DNA of 64,000 nt from an uncultured Myxococcales bacterium (GCA_937949945.1 CALFEQ010000153.1:1-64000), one strand, 5' to 3'; shown: positions 32,259-42,273, counted from the first letter of the stretch. A program made the numbers and translations. Notes: generated by a model from the letters alone, not told the origin.

Positions 32259-35200
32259 TCAACGACGTTCGGCCTTCCGTGTACGTTCCAGAGCCTCGGC
32301 GCGCGCGCGCCGGACGTCCTCGTCCTCGCCCAGGAGCTTGACGCGCTCGAGCAGGGCGAGCGTCTCGTCCGCGACGGCGAGCGCTTCGTCCGGACGATCG
32401 CGATCGAGGAGGAAGCGCACGAAGAGCGCCCCCGCCCGCCCGCGGGCCTGGCTCGAGTAGGTCTTTCGCTGGAAGACGCGTTCCACCTGCTCGAAGGCGC
32501 CTTCGACGTCTCCCGTCGCGAGGAGCACGTGCGCGAGGTTCACGCGCGCGTCGGCTTCCGGCATCGGGACGCCGGCCGCGTCGCGTACCGCGGAGCGCGC
32601 GGTCGCGAGCGCGATCTCGTCGAGCCCGTTCTGCGAGAGGTGGAACGCCAGCCAGGCGCGCGCGGAGAGCTCGGAGGAGCGCAGCCCGAGGCGTCGCGCG
32701 AGGTCGCCCGCACGCTCGGCCCAGGTCACTCCGGCGGTCCACTCGCCCACGGCCGCCGACGCGATGGCCGCGTGCAGCGCGACGAGCGCGCAGTAGCGCA
32801 CGTAACCTGCGGCCTCGAACTTCTGTGCGAGCTCGCCGGCGATCGCATGCAGGTGCGCCGGCGCTCCCGCGTACAGCTCGGCGGCCGCGCGGAGCCAGTC
32901 CACGATCGCGCGGAACGTCGAGACGTCCACCTCGTCGGCGTGCTCCACGGCCGACGCCATTCGGGCGATGAGCCGCTCGGTGACCTCTCGCTCGCCCTCA
33001 CCGAGGAGCTCGACGACGGCACGCGCGACGGCCCACGCGTGGCCGAGGCTGGCCATCCGCGAGGCCTCCATCGAAGCGAGCGCCTCCGCGGTGGAGCGGA
33101 GCGTCGCGAGATCGCCGACGGCGCGGGACGCGACGGCGAGCTCGGCCGCGGCGCGCGCCCACGCAGCGCTCCCCACGGACAGGAGGCCGAGCGCGGAGTC
33201 GGCGAGCTCGAAGTGCCGAGGAAGCCCGACCCAGCCGGTCGCCTCCGCCTTGAGGAGCGTCAGCTCACCGAGCATCGCCCCCTTCGCCCCGCACTCGATC
33301 CCGCGCTCCGCGCGCGCGAGCACGCCCTGGAGGTCGTTCGCCGCGAGGGCCTGCTCGGCCGCCCAGAGGTACCAGACGACGGCGCGCTGCTTCTCTCCGG
33401 AGCGCTCGAGATGCTCGGCCAGGACGAGCGCCTCGTGCTCGCCGCGCGCTTCGAGCCACTCGGCGGCGAGCAGGTGCGCCACCTTGCGATCTCGATCCGT
33501 CAGCATCTGGTAGGCGGCGTCTCGTACGAGGCCGTGACGGAACGTGTATTCTGCACAATCCTGGAAGCGAGACACCGGCTCCCGCTGGATCACCTCGCGC
33601 TGCACGAGGTCGTCGACCGCCGCGGTCACGTCGGCCCGGGCGTCGGCCCCGAGCAGAGGGACGACGCCCTCGACCCAGAAGCGCTCGCCGAAGACGCTGG
33701 CCGCGCGGAGCACGCGGCGCGCGCCGGGCTCGAGCCGCTCGAGGCGCGCCTGCGCCATCGCGAGGACGGTCTCGGGCATCTCGGAGCTACCCTCCGCGAC
33801 CGAGCGAATCAGCTCCTCCAGGTAGAACGCGTTTCCGTGCGCGCGCTCGACGATCGCGTCGACGACGGACTTGTCGACGTTCGGTCCGAGGACCTCGAGC
33901 ACCAGCTTTCGTGAGGCGCTCGGCGTCAGGTCCGAGAGGTAGATCTCGGTCAGCCGCCGATCGCGAAAGAGCCCGGGGAAGACGTCGTGTACCTCCGGGC
34001 GTGCCAGCGCGAGCACGAACAGCGGCCGATGACGCTGCGTACGGAGGGCCGAGTCGATGAAGCGGATGCTCGGCAGATCGCCCCACTGGAGATCCTCGAG
34101 GACGATGACGAGGGGGCCTGCCGCGGTCTCCGCGGCGACGAGGTCCTCCCACGCGAGCCGGAGCTGATCGTTCATCAGCGTCGGATCGTTGCGTGCGGCC
34201 CGGAGCGCCGGCCTTCCTTCGGCCGTGAACTCCGCGCGCACGATCTCGCCGAGGAACTGCGCGACCCGGGTGGCGTCCTCGACGCGGAGGTTGCGGCCGA
34301 TGCGCGCGAGGAGCTTCTGCCGGCGGACCTCGGGGATCTCGCCGTCGAACAGCCCCGCCACCCCGCGGAGGAGCTGCGCGAGCGTCCCGAACGCGGAGCC
34401 GGCGGCGATCGGGTCGCCCCGCGCCATCCAGACCTCCGGGACCAGGCCGCGCTCGCGCAGCGCGCGGAGCAGCTCGTGGCGGAGCCGGCTCTTGCCCGCG
34501 CCCGCGCCTGCGGTGACGAGCACCGCGGTCGCGAGCGGCTCGTCGAAGCACTCGGACGCCAGCCCTACGAGCATCGACAGCTCGCGCTCTCGCCCGACGC
34601 ACGGCGTCTCCTTGCCGAGCAGCTTGCGGACGCTGCTCTGCTCTCGTTGGCCGATCAGCGCGAGGGCCGAGGCATCGCCGCGCACCTCGAACGTTGCGTC
34701 GAGCAGGCCGGCCGTCGCGCTGTCGATGCGTACGTGCTCGCGCCCGCCGTCGAGCGCGAGCAGCTCCCGCGCACGTGCGACCACGCCCGCGAAGATCGAG
34801 TCGTCGCGCGTCGGGTCGCCTCGGCCGCAGGCGACGGCGATGCCGGCGTCGGGGAGCAGCTCGCGCATCGCGAGCGCGCAGCGTGCGGCGCGCACGGCGA
34901 GATCGGTGGCGGCGCCGGAGGACGAGAGCGTGACGAGCGGCGCGCCTCCGTCGAGCACCTCGAGCTCGCCGCCGAAGCGGGCCACGACGTGACCGATCTG
35001 CACCGAGCTGCTCGGTATCGTGTCGGCCGACGGCGTGATGTGGTCGTCCTCGGAGAGCTTGCCGGCGCCGTGGGTGCCGAGGACGACCGCCACGAGCCGG
35101 CGCTCGTCTCCCGTGACGGCGGGCACGTCGAGGCGGGGTGACGATTCGTCCCCGCCGAGCGCCACGCCGGCCGTGAGGAACGCCTCGACGTCGGCGGCGA

Positions 35201-35990
35201 CCGACGCGATCGTCGCGCGCGTCGCCGGGTCCTTGCGCAGCATGCGCGCGATGAGCTCGTCGATCGGATGCGGGATGTCCTTGCGCAGCTCGCGGAGCCT
35301 CGGTGCCTCCGCGAGGAGGATCTTCGAGAGGACCTCCGCCCACTCGCCCGCGAACGGCCCGCGTCCCGCGAGGCACTCGAAGAGCACGCATCCGAGCGAG
35401 AACACGTCGGCGGCCGACGTCACGTTGCGGCCGCTGATCGCCTGCTCGGGCGCCATGTACCCGAGCGTCCCGATGAGCTGGCCCGTCATCGTGATGGCGT
35501 AGGTGGTCTGCCGCATCTGCGCCACGCCGAAGTCGAGCAGCTTGGCCGACTCGATACGGCCGTCGACGAGGAAGATGTTGCTCGGCTTGATGTCGCGATG
35601 GATGATGCCCCGGTCGTGCGCCGCGCGGAGCGCGTCGACCAGGACGCGCGCGAGCGTCAGCGTGTCGGTGATCGAGAGGACGCCTCGCTTGAGCCGCCGC
35701 GAGAGATCCTCGCCTTCGAGCCACTCCATCGCGAGGTAGACCGAGGGCTCCTTGCCGTGCGCGATGTAGCGAACGATGCCGGGGTGAGAGAACTGCGCGA
35801 GCGCGCGCGCCTCGCGGTCGAAGCGTGCCGCGTAGGCGAGGGCGCTCTCGCGCACGAACTTGACGGCGATGGGGGCGTTCGTCTGGAGGTCGCGCGCCCG
35901 GTAGACGTCGCCCATGCCGCCCGTGTTCGCGAGCCGCACGATCTCGAAGCGACCGCCGACGATGGTGCCGGGAGTGATCTCCGATGCCAT
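32259..35990 (-). CDS. Large Ser/Thr kinase with pseudo-cyclase, ATPase and helical repeats
   Basis: 1243 residues. Kinase domain (about 15-272) intact: NTGGMG loop, Lys44, HRDIKPSN (Asp133), DFG 153-155, GTLGYMAPEQ. Residues about 296-440 look like a class III nucleotide-cyclase domain (GDERRLVAVVL, RFGGELEVLDGG, RAARCAL) in which the metal-binding Asp residues are gone, so it is probably a dead cyclase. Then comes a large AAA/STAND ATPase with Walker A AGAGAGKS (about 494-501) and a C-terminal TPR-like region. Such PknK-like regulators are typical of myxobacteria and probably scaffold or gate transcription and development. Ends 125 bases before the FIST operon. Confidence 0.9.
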   Translation of the reverse strand: MASEITPGTIVGGRFEIVRLANTGGMGDVYRARDLQTNAPIAVKFVRESALAYAARFDREARALAQFSHPGIVRYIAHGKEPSVYLAMEWLEGEDLSRRLKRGVLSITDTLTLARVLVDALRAAHDRGIIHRDIKPSNIFLVDGRIESAKLLDFGVAQMRQTTYAITMTGQLIGTLGYMAPEQAISGRNVTSAADVFSLGCVLFECLAGRGPFAGEWAEVLSKILLAEAPRLRELRKDIPHPIDELIARMLRKDPATRATIASVAADVEAFLTAGVALGGDESSPRLDVPAVTGDERRLVAVVLGTHGAGKLSEDDHITPSADTIPSSSVQIGHVVARFGGELEVLDGGAPLVTLSSSGAATDLAVRAARCALAMRELLPDAGIAVACGRGDPTRDDSIFAGVVARARELLALDGGREHVRIDSATAGLLDATFEVRGDASALALIGQREQSSVRKLLGKETPCVGRERELSMLVGLASECFDEPLATAVLVTAGAGAGKSRLRHELLRALRERGLVPEVWMARGDPIAAGSAFGTLAQLLRGVAGLFDGEIPEVRRQKLLARIGRNLRVEDATRVAQFLGEIVRAEFTAEGRPALRAARNDPTLMNDQLRLAWEDLVAAETAAGPLVIVLEDLQWGDLPSIRFIDSALRTQRHRPLFVLALARPEVHDVFPGLFRDRRLTEIYLSDLTPSASRKLVLEVLGPNVDKSVVDAIVERAHGNAFYLEELIRSVAEGSSEMPETVLAMAQARLERLEPGARRVLRAASVFGERFWVEGVVPLLGADARADVTAAVDDLVQREVIQREPVSRFQDCAEYTFRHGLVRDAAYQMLTDRDRKVAHLLAAEWLEARGEHEALVLAEHLERSGEKQRAVVWYLWAAEQALAANDLQGVLARAERGIECGAKGAMLGELTLLKAEATGWVGLPRHFELADSALGLLSVGSAAWARAAAELAVASRAVGDLATLRSTAEALASMEASRMASLGHAWAVARAVVELLGEGEREVTERLIARMASAVEHADEVDVSTFRAIVDWLRAAAELYAGAPAHLHAIAGELAQKFEAAGYVRYCALVALHAAIASAAVGEWTAGVTWAERAGDLARRLGLRSSELSARAWLAFHLSQNGLDEIALATARSAVRDAAGVPMPEADARVNLAHVLLATGDVEGAFEQVERVFQRKTYSSQARGRAGALFVRFLLDRDRPDEALAVADETLALLERVKLLGEDEDVRRARAEALERTRKAERR

Positions 35991-36154
35991 GGCTCGCGCT
36001 GGTCCGAAACGGGCCCAGGGATTCAGCAGAATCGCTCGCGCTCGCAGCGTCAAGCGCGAACTCGGCCGTGCCGGGACCCGGCGCCGGGCGTGTTCTCGCC
36101 GTCGCGCCCGCTCGGGGCCTGCTCTTCTTCCGGTGCGCGCCTTCGTGCGCGACA

Positions 36155-36394
36155 ATGTCGATCGTGAGCCGTCGGTCGTACGAAGAGCTCCTCCGCGCCT
36201 TGCCGGACGACGTTCGCGATCGCGTCGTCGAGCGCGCCGCGATCCTCTGGGAGACGGGAGTGCCCGACGACGAGGCGGATCTGCGCGCATACGAGCTCGA
36301 GACACGACGCGCGCTGCCAGGGCTCGCTCGAGCCCGCGAGCGCGAGGCGGCCGAGCCGACGCGAAAGACGGGTTCGTCCGGCTCGAAGGACTGA
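36155..36394 (+). CDS. Small acidic helical protein
   Basis: 79 residues from MSIVSRRSYEELL. No known family. It is charged and mostly helical (DDVRDRVVERAAILWETGVPDDEADLRAYE) with a basic, Ser/Gly-rich tail. It reads divergently from the big kinase gene and ends 19 bases before the convergent flavin-type gene. Coding is supported by composition and length only, so it could be spurious. Confidence 0.45.
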   Translation: MSIVSRRSYEELLRALPDDVRDRVVERAAILWETGVPDDEADLRAYELETRRALPGLARAREREAAEPTRKTGSSGSKD

Positions 36395-36413
36395 TCGACG
36401 TTCCGGAGGCCCG

Positions 36414-36926
36414 TCAGTGCTGCGCGGCCGCCGCGGCCGCGACGGGCTGCACGCGCCCGTGCTGCTCTTCCGTGAAGACGGGCTTCCGGCGGTCGAACAG
36501 CGCCTTGACGGCCTCGAAGACCCAGCGGATGCCCTTGGTCCCGGTGTTGTCCCAGAACTCCGCGTCCGTGACCGTCAGGCGGATGAGCACGATCGAAGGA
36601 TCGTCCTTTCCCTTGGGGAACCAGACCCTCCAGCTCGGCTTCCAGAGCTCGTGGATCTTCTCGCGGTCGTCGACGAGCTCGGCGACGCCGCAGACGGCGA
36701 CGTAGCGCCTCTTCGACTGGAAGGTCGCTGCCGCATGCGCGTCGCGGCGGATCTCCTCCGACTTCGGCGTGTCCCGTGACGTCGCGAACCAAATCGTGCT
36801 CGCGCCGTCGACGCCCGCGACCGTCATCGGGCGCGCGTGGTCGCGATCGTCGTGACGCGTGATGAGCATCGCGGTGTCGAACGACTCGAGCAGCTCCTTG
36901 AGCTGCTTCTCCTTGGTCTCAGCCAT
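36414..36926 (-). CDS. Pyridoxamine-phosphate-oxidase-fold general stress protein
   Basis: 170 residues from MAETKEKQL. The split-barrel flavin-binding fold is recognisable: LITRHDDRDHARPMTVAGVDGASTIWFATSRDT, SKRRYVAVCGVAELVDD and WVFEAVKALF. It resembles general stress protein 26-type PNPOx family members, which bind FMN or related cofactors; the specific reaction is unknown. It lies 85 bases downstream of the galactose-related operon on the same strand and could be a seventh gene in that transcript, though the gap is larger than those inside the operon. Confidence 0.83.
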   Translation of the reverse strand: MAETKEKQLKELLESFDTAMLITRHDDRDHARPMTVAGVDGASTIWFATSRDTPKSEEIRRDAHAAATFQSKRRYVAVCGVAELVDDREKIHELWKPSWRVWFPKGKDDPSIVLIRLTVTDAEFWDNTGTKGIRWVFEAVKALFDRRKPVFTEEQHGRVQPVAAAAAAQH

Positions 36927-37011
36927 GACGTGCCCCGCCGTAGATGCGACCGCGCATTGCGCGGCGTCCGAAGCCACCGTGCGAGACGCGTGCCGCTTCC
37001 GTGGGGAGTGT

Positions 37012-39252
37012 TCAGCGCGACGCTGGTGACCTCATGAGCTCTCGTGCGGTCGTGGTCTCGGCCGCGAGCGCGAGCTCGATGGGCGGGAGGCGCTCGGCGC
37101 GACGCGTCCAGTGATCGACGAACGCGGCGAGCCCTTCCTCGAGCGAGCGGAGCAGACACCCCTTCTCGCTCGCGAGGGCGCTGTGTCGCGGCCGGCGCGC
37201 CGGCAGCGCGAGCTCGGCGCTCGTGCACGGCACGAGGGTCTCCGTCGAGACTCGGGCCATCTCGGCCGCCACGCGGGCGAGCTCGGCCCAGCTCGCCGCT
37301 CCTCGACATGCGAGGTGCCACGGCCCGCTCGCGCCGTCGACGAGGAGCGTGACGATCGCGTCGGCGAGATCCGGGACCCACGTCGGGGAGACCACCTGAT
37401 CGGATGCGGCGCGGAACGGGCGCCCGGCTCGGAGCGCCTCGAGCGCGACGAAGACGAAGTTGGCCTCGTCCCACGGGCCGAAGAAGGCGCTCGTGCGCAC
37501 GACGAGCGCGTCGGGATGGGCTTCGCCGACGAGCCGCTCCGCGAGCGCCTTCGACTCGCCGTACGCGTTGAGCGGCGCGGGCGCGTCCGTCTCGACGTAT
37601 GCGCCGTCCTTCGTTCCGTCGAAGACGAGATCGGAGGAGACGAGCGTGTAGCGGATCTTCCGCGCGGCGCAGGCCTCCGCGAGGACGACGGCGCCGGTGA
37701 CGTTGGCCTCGAAGCAACGCGTCCGATCCGTCTCGGCCGCGTCCACGCGGACGTAGCCCGAGGCGTTCACGACCGCCCACGGGCGATGGTGGTCGAGCGC
37801 GGCGGCGACCGCGGCCGCATCGCAGACGTCGAGCTCGCGGCGCGCCAGCGCGACGACGGGCACGTGCCGCTGCTCGCAGATGCGCACGATCGCCCTGCCC
37901 AGGGTGCCTCCGGCGCCGGCGACGAGAAGGGGCGCGGCCGCCGTCCGCCGCGCGGAGGGCGGCGGAGAGCTCGGCGTCCGATGGACGAGTCGCTCGGGGC
38001 GCCGCCACCATCCGTCGCTCGCGACGAGCGGGTGATCGCTCGTGCCGTTGGTCGCGAGCTCGCGCGCGACGCGTACGAGCGCGGTCGGTCGCACGATGCC
38101 CCCGCGGATGTCGAACGCCCCGGGCTCGTAGTGCCCCTGCGAGCGCGTGAGGAGGGTGTCCCAGTCGAACGCGCCGAAGACCGACCAGAGCGTGACGGCT
38201 CGGACGTCCGCGCCGGAGGCGATCGCGGCGCAGGCGCCGTCCCATGCCTCGCGCAGCCAGCGGATCTGCTCCTCCGGCGTGCAGGCGAGGTGCGCCTCGG
38301 TGACGGCGAGCGGCCGCCGGTACCGGCTCCAGAGCAGCTCGAGCAGCGCGCGGTGTCCGGAGATGCCTTCCTCGCGCACGCGAACCGCCTCGATGTCGGC
38401 GTAGGCGTCGATCCCGTTGCCGCCGCGCAGGAGCGCGGGGTAGTCGCCGACGCGGTGATCGAGGAAGCGATCGCTCGTGACGTAGTAATTGAGGCCGATG
38501 ACGTCCGGGACGCAGGGATCGCCGGCGAAGTCGTCGAGGTCGCGAGGGTCGAGCCCGTGACCGACGAGCCATCCGCGGAGCGGATGGTCGGGCCCGACGC
38601 GTCCGGCGAGCAGGTCCAGGCTGAGGAAGCGGCGCTCGTTCTCGTAGTCGGCTTGGTACGCGAGAGGCGGCGTCGAGTAGACCGTGCCGAGGTCCTCGGT
38701 CTGGACGAGGCGTGCGTGCGGGACGATCTCGCGGATCGCGCGCATCGCCGCGAGGATCGCGCGGCACTCCACGAGCACGGCCCGCGCGAAGAGCCGGGGA
38801 TCGCGTGCGTGCGGGTACCAGTGCCCGTAGAGGGCGCTGAAGCGCGCCGTCGTGAGCGGCTCGTTGATCGGCGTGAAGTCCGTGACCCACGGGTAGCGCT
38901 CGGCGACGCGGCGCGCGAAGTCGGCCAGGCCCGTGACGAACGCGTCGTCGGCGATGTTCGTGTGCCGCGGGCCGCTGCCGTGGTGCACGAGGCCCACGAT
39001 CGGCCGGATGCCGCGCTCGCGCAGCTTCGCGAGCCCCTCGTCGGAGAACGCCCACGCCGGCGAGGCGTTCGGCTCCGGCATGGTGCGCTCCCAGAGCACG
39101 GGGAAACGCACCGCGCGCGCGCCGAGGGACGCGATCCGATCGATGTCGTCCGGGCGCTTCGCGTGGCCGGTCAGGTCGAGCTGATCGACGTACGCATCGC
39201 CCACGCGGACGCAGCTCGACTCCACGCCCGCCCACAGCTCGAGCGACTTCAT
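37012..39252 (-). CDS. GH1 glycosidase fused to RmlD-like sugar reductase
   Basis: 746 residues. The N-terminal half (about 1-405) is a GH1-like (beta/alpha)8 barrel: acid/base Glu131 in FTPINEP, nucleophile-type Glu319 in LAVTEAHL, LNYYVTS between. The C-terminal half (about 440-730) is an extended short-chain dehydrogenase of the RmlD type: Rossmann motif GAGGTLG at 446-452, SSDLVFDGTK, catalytic YGESK (Tyr564, Lys568). RmlD reduces a 4-keto nucleotide sugar; GH1 enzymes cleave beta-glycosides. Fused, they might make or recycle one sugar unit. Last gene of the six-gene operon; ATGA overlap with galK. Confidence 0.88.
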   Translation of the reverse strand: MKSLELWAGVESSCVRVGDAYVDQLDLTGHAKRPDDIDRIASLGARAVRFPVLWERTMPEPNASPAWAFSDEGLAKLRERGIRPIVGLVHHGSGPRHTNIADDAFVTGLADFARRVAERYPWVTDFTPINEPLTTARFSALYGHWYPHARDPRLFARAVLVECRAILAAMRAIREIVPHARLVQTEDLGTVYSTPPLAYQADYENERRFLSLDLLAGRVGPDHPLRGWLVGHGLDPRDLDDFAGDPCVPDVIGLNYYVTSDRFLDHRVGDYPALLRGGNGIDAYADIEAVRVREEGISGHRALLELLWSRYRRPLAVTEAHLACTPEEQIRWLREAWDGACAAIASGADVRAVTLWSVFGAFDWDTLLTRSQGHYEPGAFDIRGGIVRPTALVRVARELATNGTSDHPLVASDGWWRRPERLVHRTPSSPPPSARRTAAAPLLVAGAGGTLGRAIVRICEQRHVPVVALARRELDVCDAAAVAAALDHHRPWAVVNASGYVRVDAAETDRTRCFEANVTGAVVLAEACAARKIRYTLVSSDLVFDGTKDGAYVETDAPAPLNAYGESKALAERLVGEAHPDALVVRTSAFFGPWDEANFVFVALEALRAGRPFRAASDQVVSPTWVPDLADAIVTLLVDGASGPWHLACRGAASWAELARVAAEMARVSTETLVPCTSAELALPARRPRHSALASEKGCLLRSLEEGLAAFVDHWTRRAERLPPIELALAAETTTARELMRSPASR

Positions 39253-40364
39253 GGCGATCCTTCCTGAGGCGCCTCCGGCACGAGGGCGCGACCCTCGGGG
39301 CCGTAGGCGTCGACGATGCGTTCGGCGGCCGTGCGGCCGCGTCCTTTCCGGGCGAAGGCGACGATCGCGCCGCCGAAGCCGCCGCCGGTCATGCGTGCGC
39401 CGAACACGTCCGGATCGCGCTGCGCGATTTCGACGAGACGATCGACCGCGGGCACGCTCACCTCGAAGTCGTCGCGCAGCGACGCGTGCGAGGCATCGAG
39501 CAGCTCGCCGAGGCGTTCGAGATCGCCCGTCCGAAGGCACGCGACGGCCTCCAGGACGCGCGCGTTCTCGCTGACGACGTGCCGGGCGCGCCTGCGGAGC
39601 GGCTCGGGCAGCTCGTCGAGCCTCGCCGGATCGGTCACGTCGCGGAAGCTCTCCACGCCGAGCAGATCCATCGCGCGCTGGCACTCGGCGCGGCGGGTCG
39701 CGTACTCGCCCGTCGCATGATCGTGCGCGATGCCCGAGTCGATGACGACGATCTCGCCGTCGGGTGGCAGAGGGTGCCGCTCGAAGGCGAGGGTCCGCGT
39801 GTCGACGAAGAGCGCGGTCGTGGCGTCCGCGAGGCTGGCCGCCATCTGGTCCATGATGCCGATGGGCGCGCCGACGAAGTCGGTCTCGGCCGCGCGTCCG
39901 ACCTTCGCGAGCGTGACGTCGTCGAGCTCGAGCCGGAACGCTTCGCGCAGCGCGCGGAGGAGCGCGACCTCGAGCGCCGCGCTGGAGGACAGGCCGGCGC
40001 CGATGGGCACGTCGGACGCGATCACGGCGTCGAAGCCGCGGATCTCCCGACCCGCCGCCGCGAGCGCCGCCGTCGTGCCCATCACGTAGTCGATCCACGC
40101 GCCGCGCTTCGCTTCGCGCCCGAGCTCGTACGTCACGGGCTCGTGCGGAGCGATCGACTCGCTCACGACGCGGACGAGCCGATCGTCGCGAGGCGAGAGC
40201 GCCACGTGCGTGTTCTGGGGGATCGCGATCGGCAGCACGTAGCCGCCCGTGTAGTCGGTGTGCTCTCCGATCAGGTTGACGCGGCCCGGCGCGCGCGCCG
40301 TCACCGCGGGGGCGCCGCCCCAGATCCGAGCGAACGTCGTGGTGAGACTCGGGGTCGACGTCAC
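39249..40364 (-). CDS. galK: Galactokinase
   Basis: 371 residues from GTG, preceded by GGAGG six bases upstream. Galactokinase signature GRVNLIGEHTDY (27-38), GHMP ATP loop IGAGLSSSAALE (about 121-132), catalytic Asp172 in GIMDQ and the C-terminal MTGGGFGG. It phosphorylates alpha-D-galactose to galactose-1-phosphate. No galT is in the window, so a separate uridylyltransferase or a salvage pyrophosphorylase must take the product on. Overlaps both neighbours by four bases. Confidence 0.95.
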   Translation of the reverse strand: MTSTPSLTTTFARIWGGAPAVTARAPGRVNLIGEHTDYTGGYVLPIAIPQNTHVALSPRDDRLVRVVSESIAPHEPVTYELGREAKRGAWIDYVMGTTAALAAAGREIRGFDAVIASDVPIGAGLSSSAALEVALLRALREAFRLELDDVTLAKVGRAAETDFVGAPIGIMDQMAASLADATTALFVDTRTLAFERHPLPPDGEIVVIDSGIAHDHATGEYATRRAECQRAMDLLGVESFRDVTDPARLDELPEPLRRRARHVVSENARVLEAVACLRTGDLERLGELLDASHASLRDDFEVSVPAVDRLVEIAQRDPDVFGARMTGGGFGGAIVAFARKGRGRTAAERIVDAYGPEGRALVPEAPQEGSP

Positions 40365-42265
40365 GGTGCACCTCCGCGTTCGGTGATCGCGATCTCGGCG
40401 AGCGAAACCGGCGGCACCTCGTGGACCGCCGAAGTGCCCATCGTGGCCGCCGCGATCTCTTCGACGGGGACCTTGGGCGTGCGATCGGCGTAGAGCAGGC
40501 CGTTCGCCTCCTGGTACGTGTCGGTGAGCTGGGTGTAACAGAAGCCGGCGAAGAGCCCGAGGCGGTGCACGTGCTCGAGGAGCCGTGCGTACCGCCGGCC
40601 GAGCTCCGCGGCGTCCTTCACGCCGGCGTAGCCCCACTTCGCGGTCCCGGCGGCGCTGCCCCACGTGTCCACCTCCGGCGCGACCGCGATGCCGCCGAAC
40701 TCCGAGAGCACGACGGGCAGGTCCGTCATCGTTCGTCCCTCGATGACCAGCGCGCGCCCGCCGGGCCGCTCGTACTTGAGGATCCGCGGCAACAGATCCG
40801 GCGTCGCGTAGCGCTCGAGGAGCCGCTCCGGATCCGCTTCGTAGTCGTGGATGCCGAGGATGTCGGTCGCGACGCTCTCCCAGCCGTCGTTGCCGACGAC
40901 GGGGCGCGTCGAATCGAGCGTCTTGGTCAGGTGGTAGAGCGCCTCGACCCAGTGCCGCTCGGGTTTGCTGTCCGGCAGGTTCGGGACGCCCCAGGACTCG
41001 TTCAGCGGCACCCACGCCACGATGCACGGGTGGCTCATGTCGCGCTTCAGGACCTCGACCCACTGGCGCATGAGCCGCTCGACGGATCGATGCGTGAAGC
41101 GGTACGCGCTCGGCATCTCGGCCCACACGAGCAGACCGAGGCGGTCGGCCCAGTAGAGGTACCGAGGGTCCTCGATCTTCTGGTGCTTGCGCGCCCCGTT
41201 GAACCCCATGGCCTTCGTCAGCTCGATGTCGCGTCGGAGCGCGGCTTCGTCGGGCGCCGTCATGCCCGACTCGGGCCAGTATCCCTGATCGAGGACCATG
41301 CGGAGCTGGTAGGGCCGTCCGTTGAGGATGAAGCGGCCGCCGTCGCAAGCGAAGGATCGGAGCGCGGTGTAGCTGCGGACGGAGTCGCGCACGGTGCCGC
41401 TCGCGTCGACGAGCTCGAGCTCGGCGTCGATCAACGTCGGCTTCGACGGGCTCCAGAGCAGCTCGTTGCGGAAGTCGTCGATGCCCGGATCACTGAGCGC
41501 GATCCGTCGATGCACCTCGTCGTGGATCACGGCGTATCGGTCCTCGGCGAGGAGGAGATCTCCCGCATGCAGCCGCACGAGGAGCCAGAGGCGCTCCTCT
41601 CGCGCGCTCGTCACCTGCACGTCGAGGCCGATCTCCCAAGCGGCGAGGTTCGGCGTCCAGCGGATCGCGGCGATGTGCGCGTCCCCGACGCGCTCGAGCC
41701 AGACCGTCTGCCATATGCCGGTGGTGCGCGGGTACCAGATCGAGTGAGGGACGAGCTGCCAGTCCTGCTTGCCGCGCGGCTTCGCCAGATCGGCGGGATC
41801 GTCTTCGGCGTGGACGATGATCTCGTGCGTCGTTCCTCGGTGGAGCAGCGTCGTGATGTCCGCCGTGAACGGCGTGTAGCCGCCCTCGTGTCGGACCGCG
41901 AGCGCGCCGTCGACCCAGACCTCCGCCTCGTAGTCCACGGCGCCGAAGTGCAAGAGGAGGCGCTCGTCGGGGCCGAGCTCGGGCACGTCGAAGGTCCGTC
42001 GGTACCAGCAGGCCATGTAGAGCCCGGTGTCCCCGATGCCGCTCCGCGGTGTCTCGGGCGAGAAGGGCACCTCGATCTTCCGATCGAAGATGGCCTGTCG
42101 CGGCGAGCGCCAGACGCCGTCGACGTCGAGCGCGAAGTCCCACGTGCCGTCGAGCGAGATCCAATGGTCGCGCCGGAGCATGGGCCGCGGGTAGGCGTGA
42201 TCGCTCCCGTCGCGTGTCGCGCGCGGTCCGAGGTTCACGCCGAGCTGGGCCACGCGGCGCGGCAT
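40361..42265 (-). CDS. GH2 glycoside hydrolase (beta-galactosidase-like)
   Basis: 634 residues. GH2 order: jelly-roll sugar-binding domain (about 30-195), Ig-like domain (about 195-305) and the catalytic barrel (from about 310; FILNGRPYQLRMVLDQGYW). Acid/base Glu423 in VPLNESWG and nucleophile Glu522 in VLSEFGG are present. No signal peptide, so it acts in the cytosol. GH2 contains beta-galactosidases, beta-glucuronidases and reported beta-galactofuranosidases; with galK, galE and glf beside it, galactose release is most likely. Its stop overlaps the galK start. Shorter than LacZ (about 1000 residues), as usual for this subgroup. Confidence 0.9.
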   Translation of the reverse strand: MPRRVAQLGVNLGPRATRDGSDHAYPRPMLRRDHWISLDGTWDFALDVDGVWRSPRQAIFDRKIEVPFSPETPRSGIGDTGLYMACWYRRTFDVPELGPDERLLLHFGAVDYEAEVWVDGALAVRHEGGYTPFTADITTLLHRGTTHEIIVHAEDDPADLAKPRGKQDWQLVPHSIWYPRTTGIWQTVWLERVGDAHIAAIRWTPNLAAWEIGLDVQVTSAREERLWLLVRLHAGDLLLAEDRYAVIHDEVHRRIALSDPGIDDFRNELLWSPSKPTLIDAELELVDASGTVRDSVRSYTALRSFACDGGRFILNGRPYQLRMVLDQGYWPESGMTAPDEAALRRDIELTKAMGFNGARKHQKIEDPRYLYWADRLGLLVWAEMPSAYRFTHRSVERLMRQWVEVLKRDMSHPCIVAWVPLNESWGVPNLPDSKPERHWVEALYHLTKTLDSTRPVVGNDGWESVATDILGIHDYEADPERLLERYATPDLLPRILKYERPGGRALVIEGRTMTDLPVVLSEFGGIAVAPEVDTWGSAAGTAKWGYAGVKDAAELGRRYARLLEHVHRLGLFAGFCYTQLTDTYQEANGLLYADRTPKVPVEEIAAATMGTSAVHEVPPVSLAEIAITERGGAP

Positions 42266-42273
42266 CGTCCCCC

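Noticed and set aside
36927..37011. A separate small gene between the PNPOx-like gene and the GH1-RmlD fusion
   Set aside because: 85 bases, no ribosome site or open frame of useful length.
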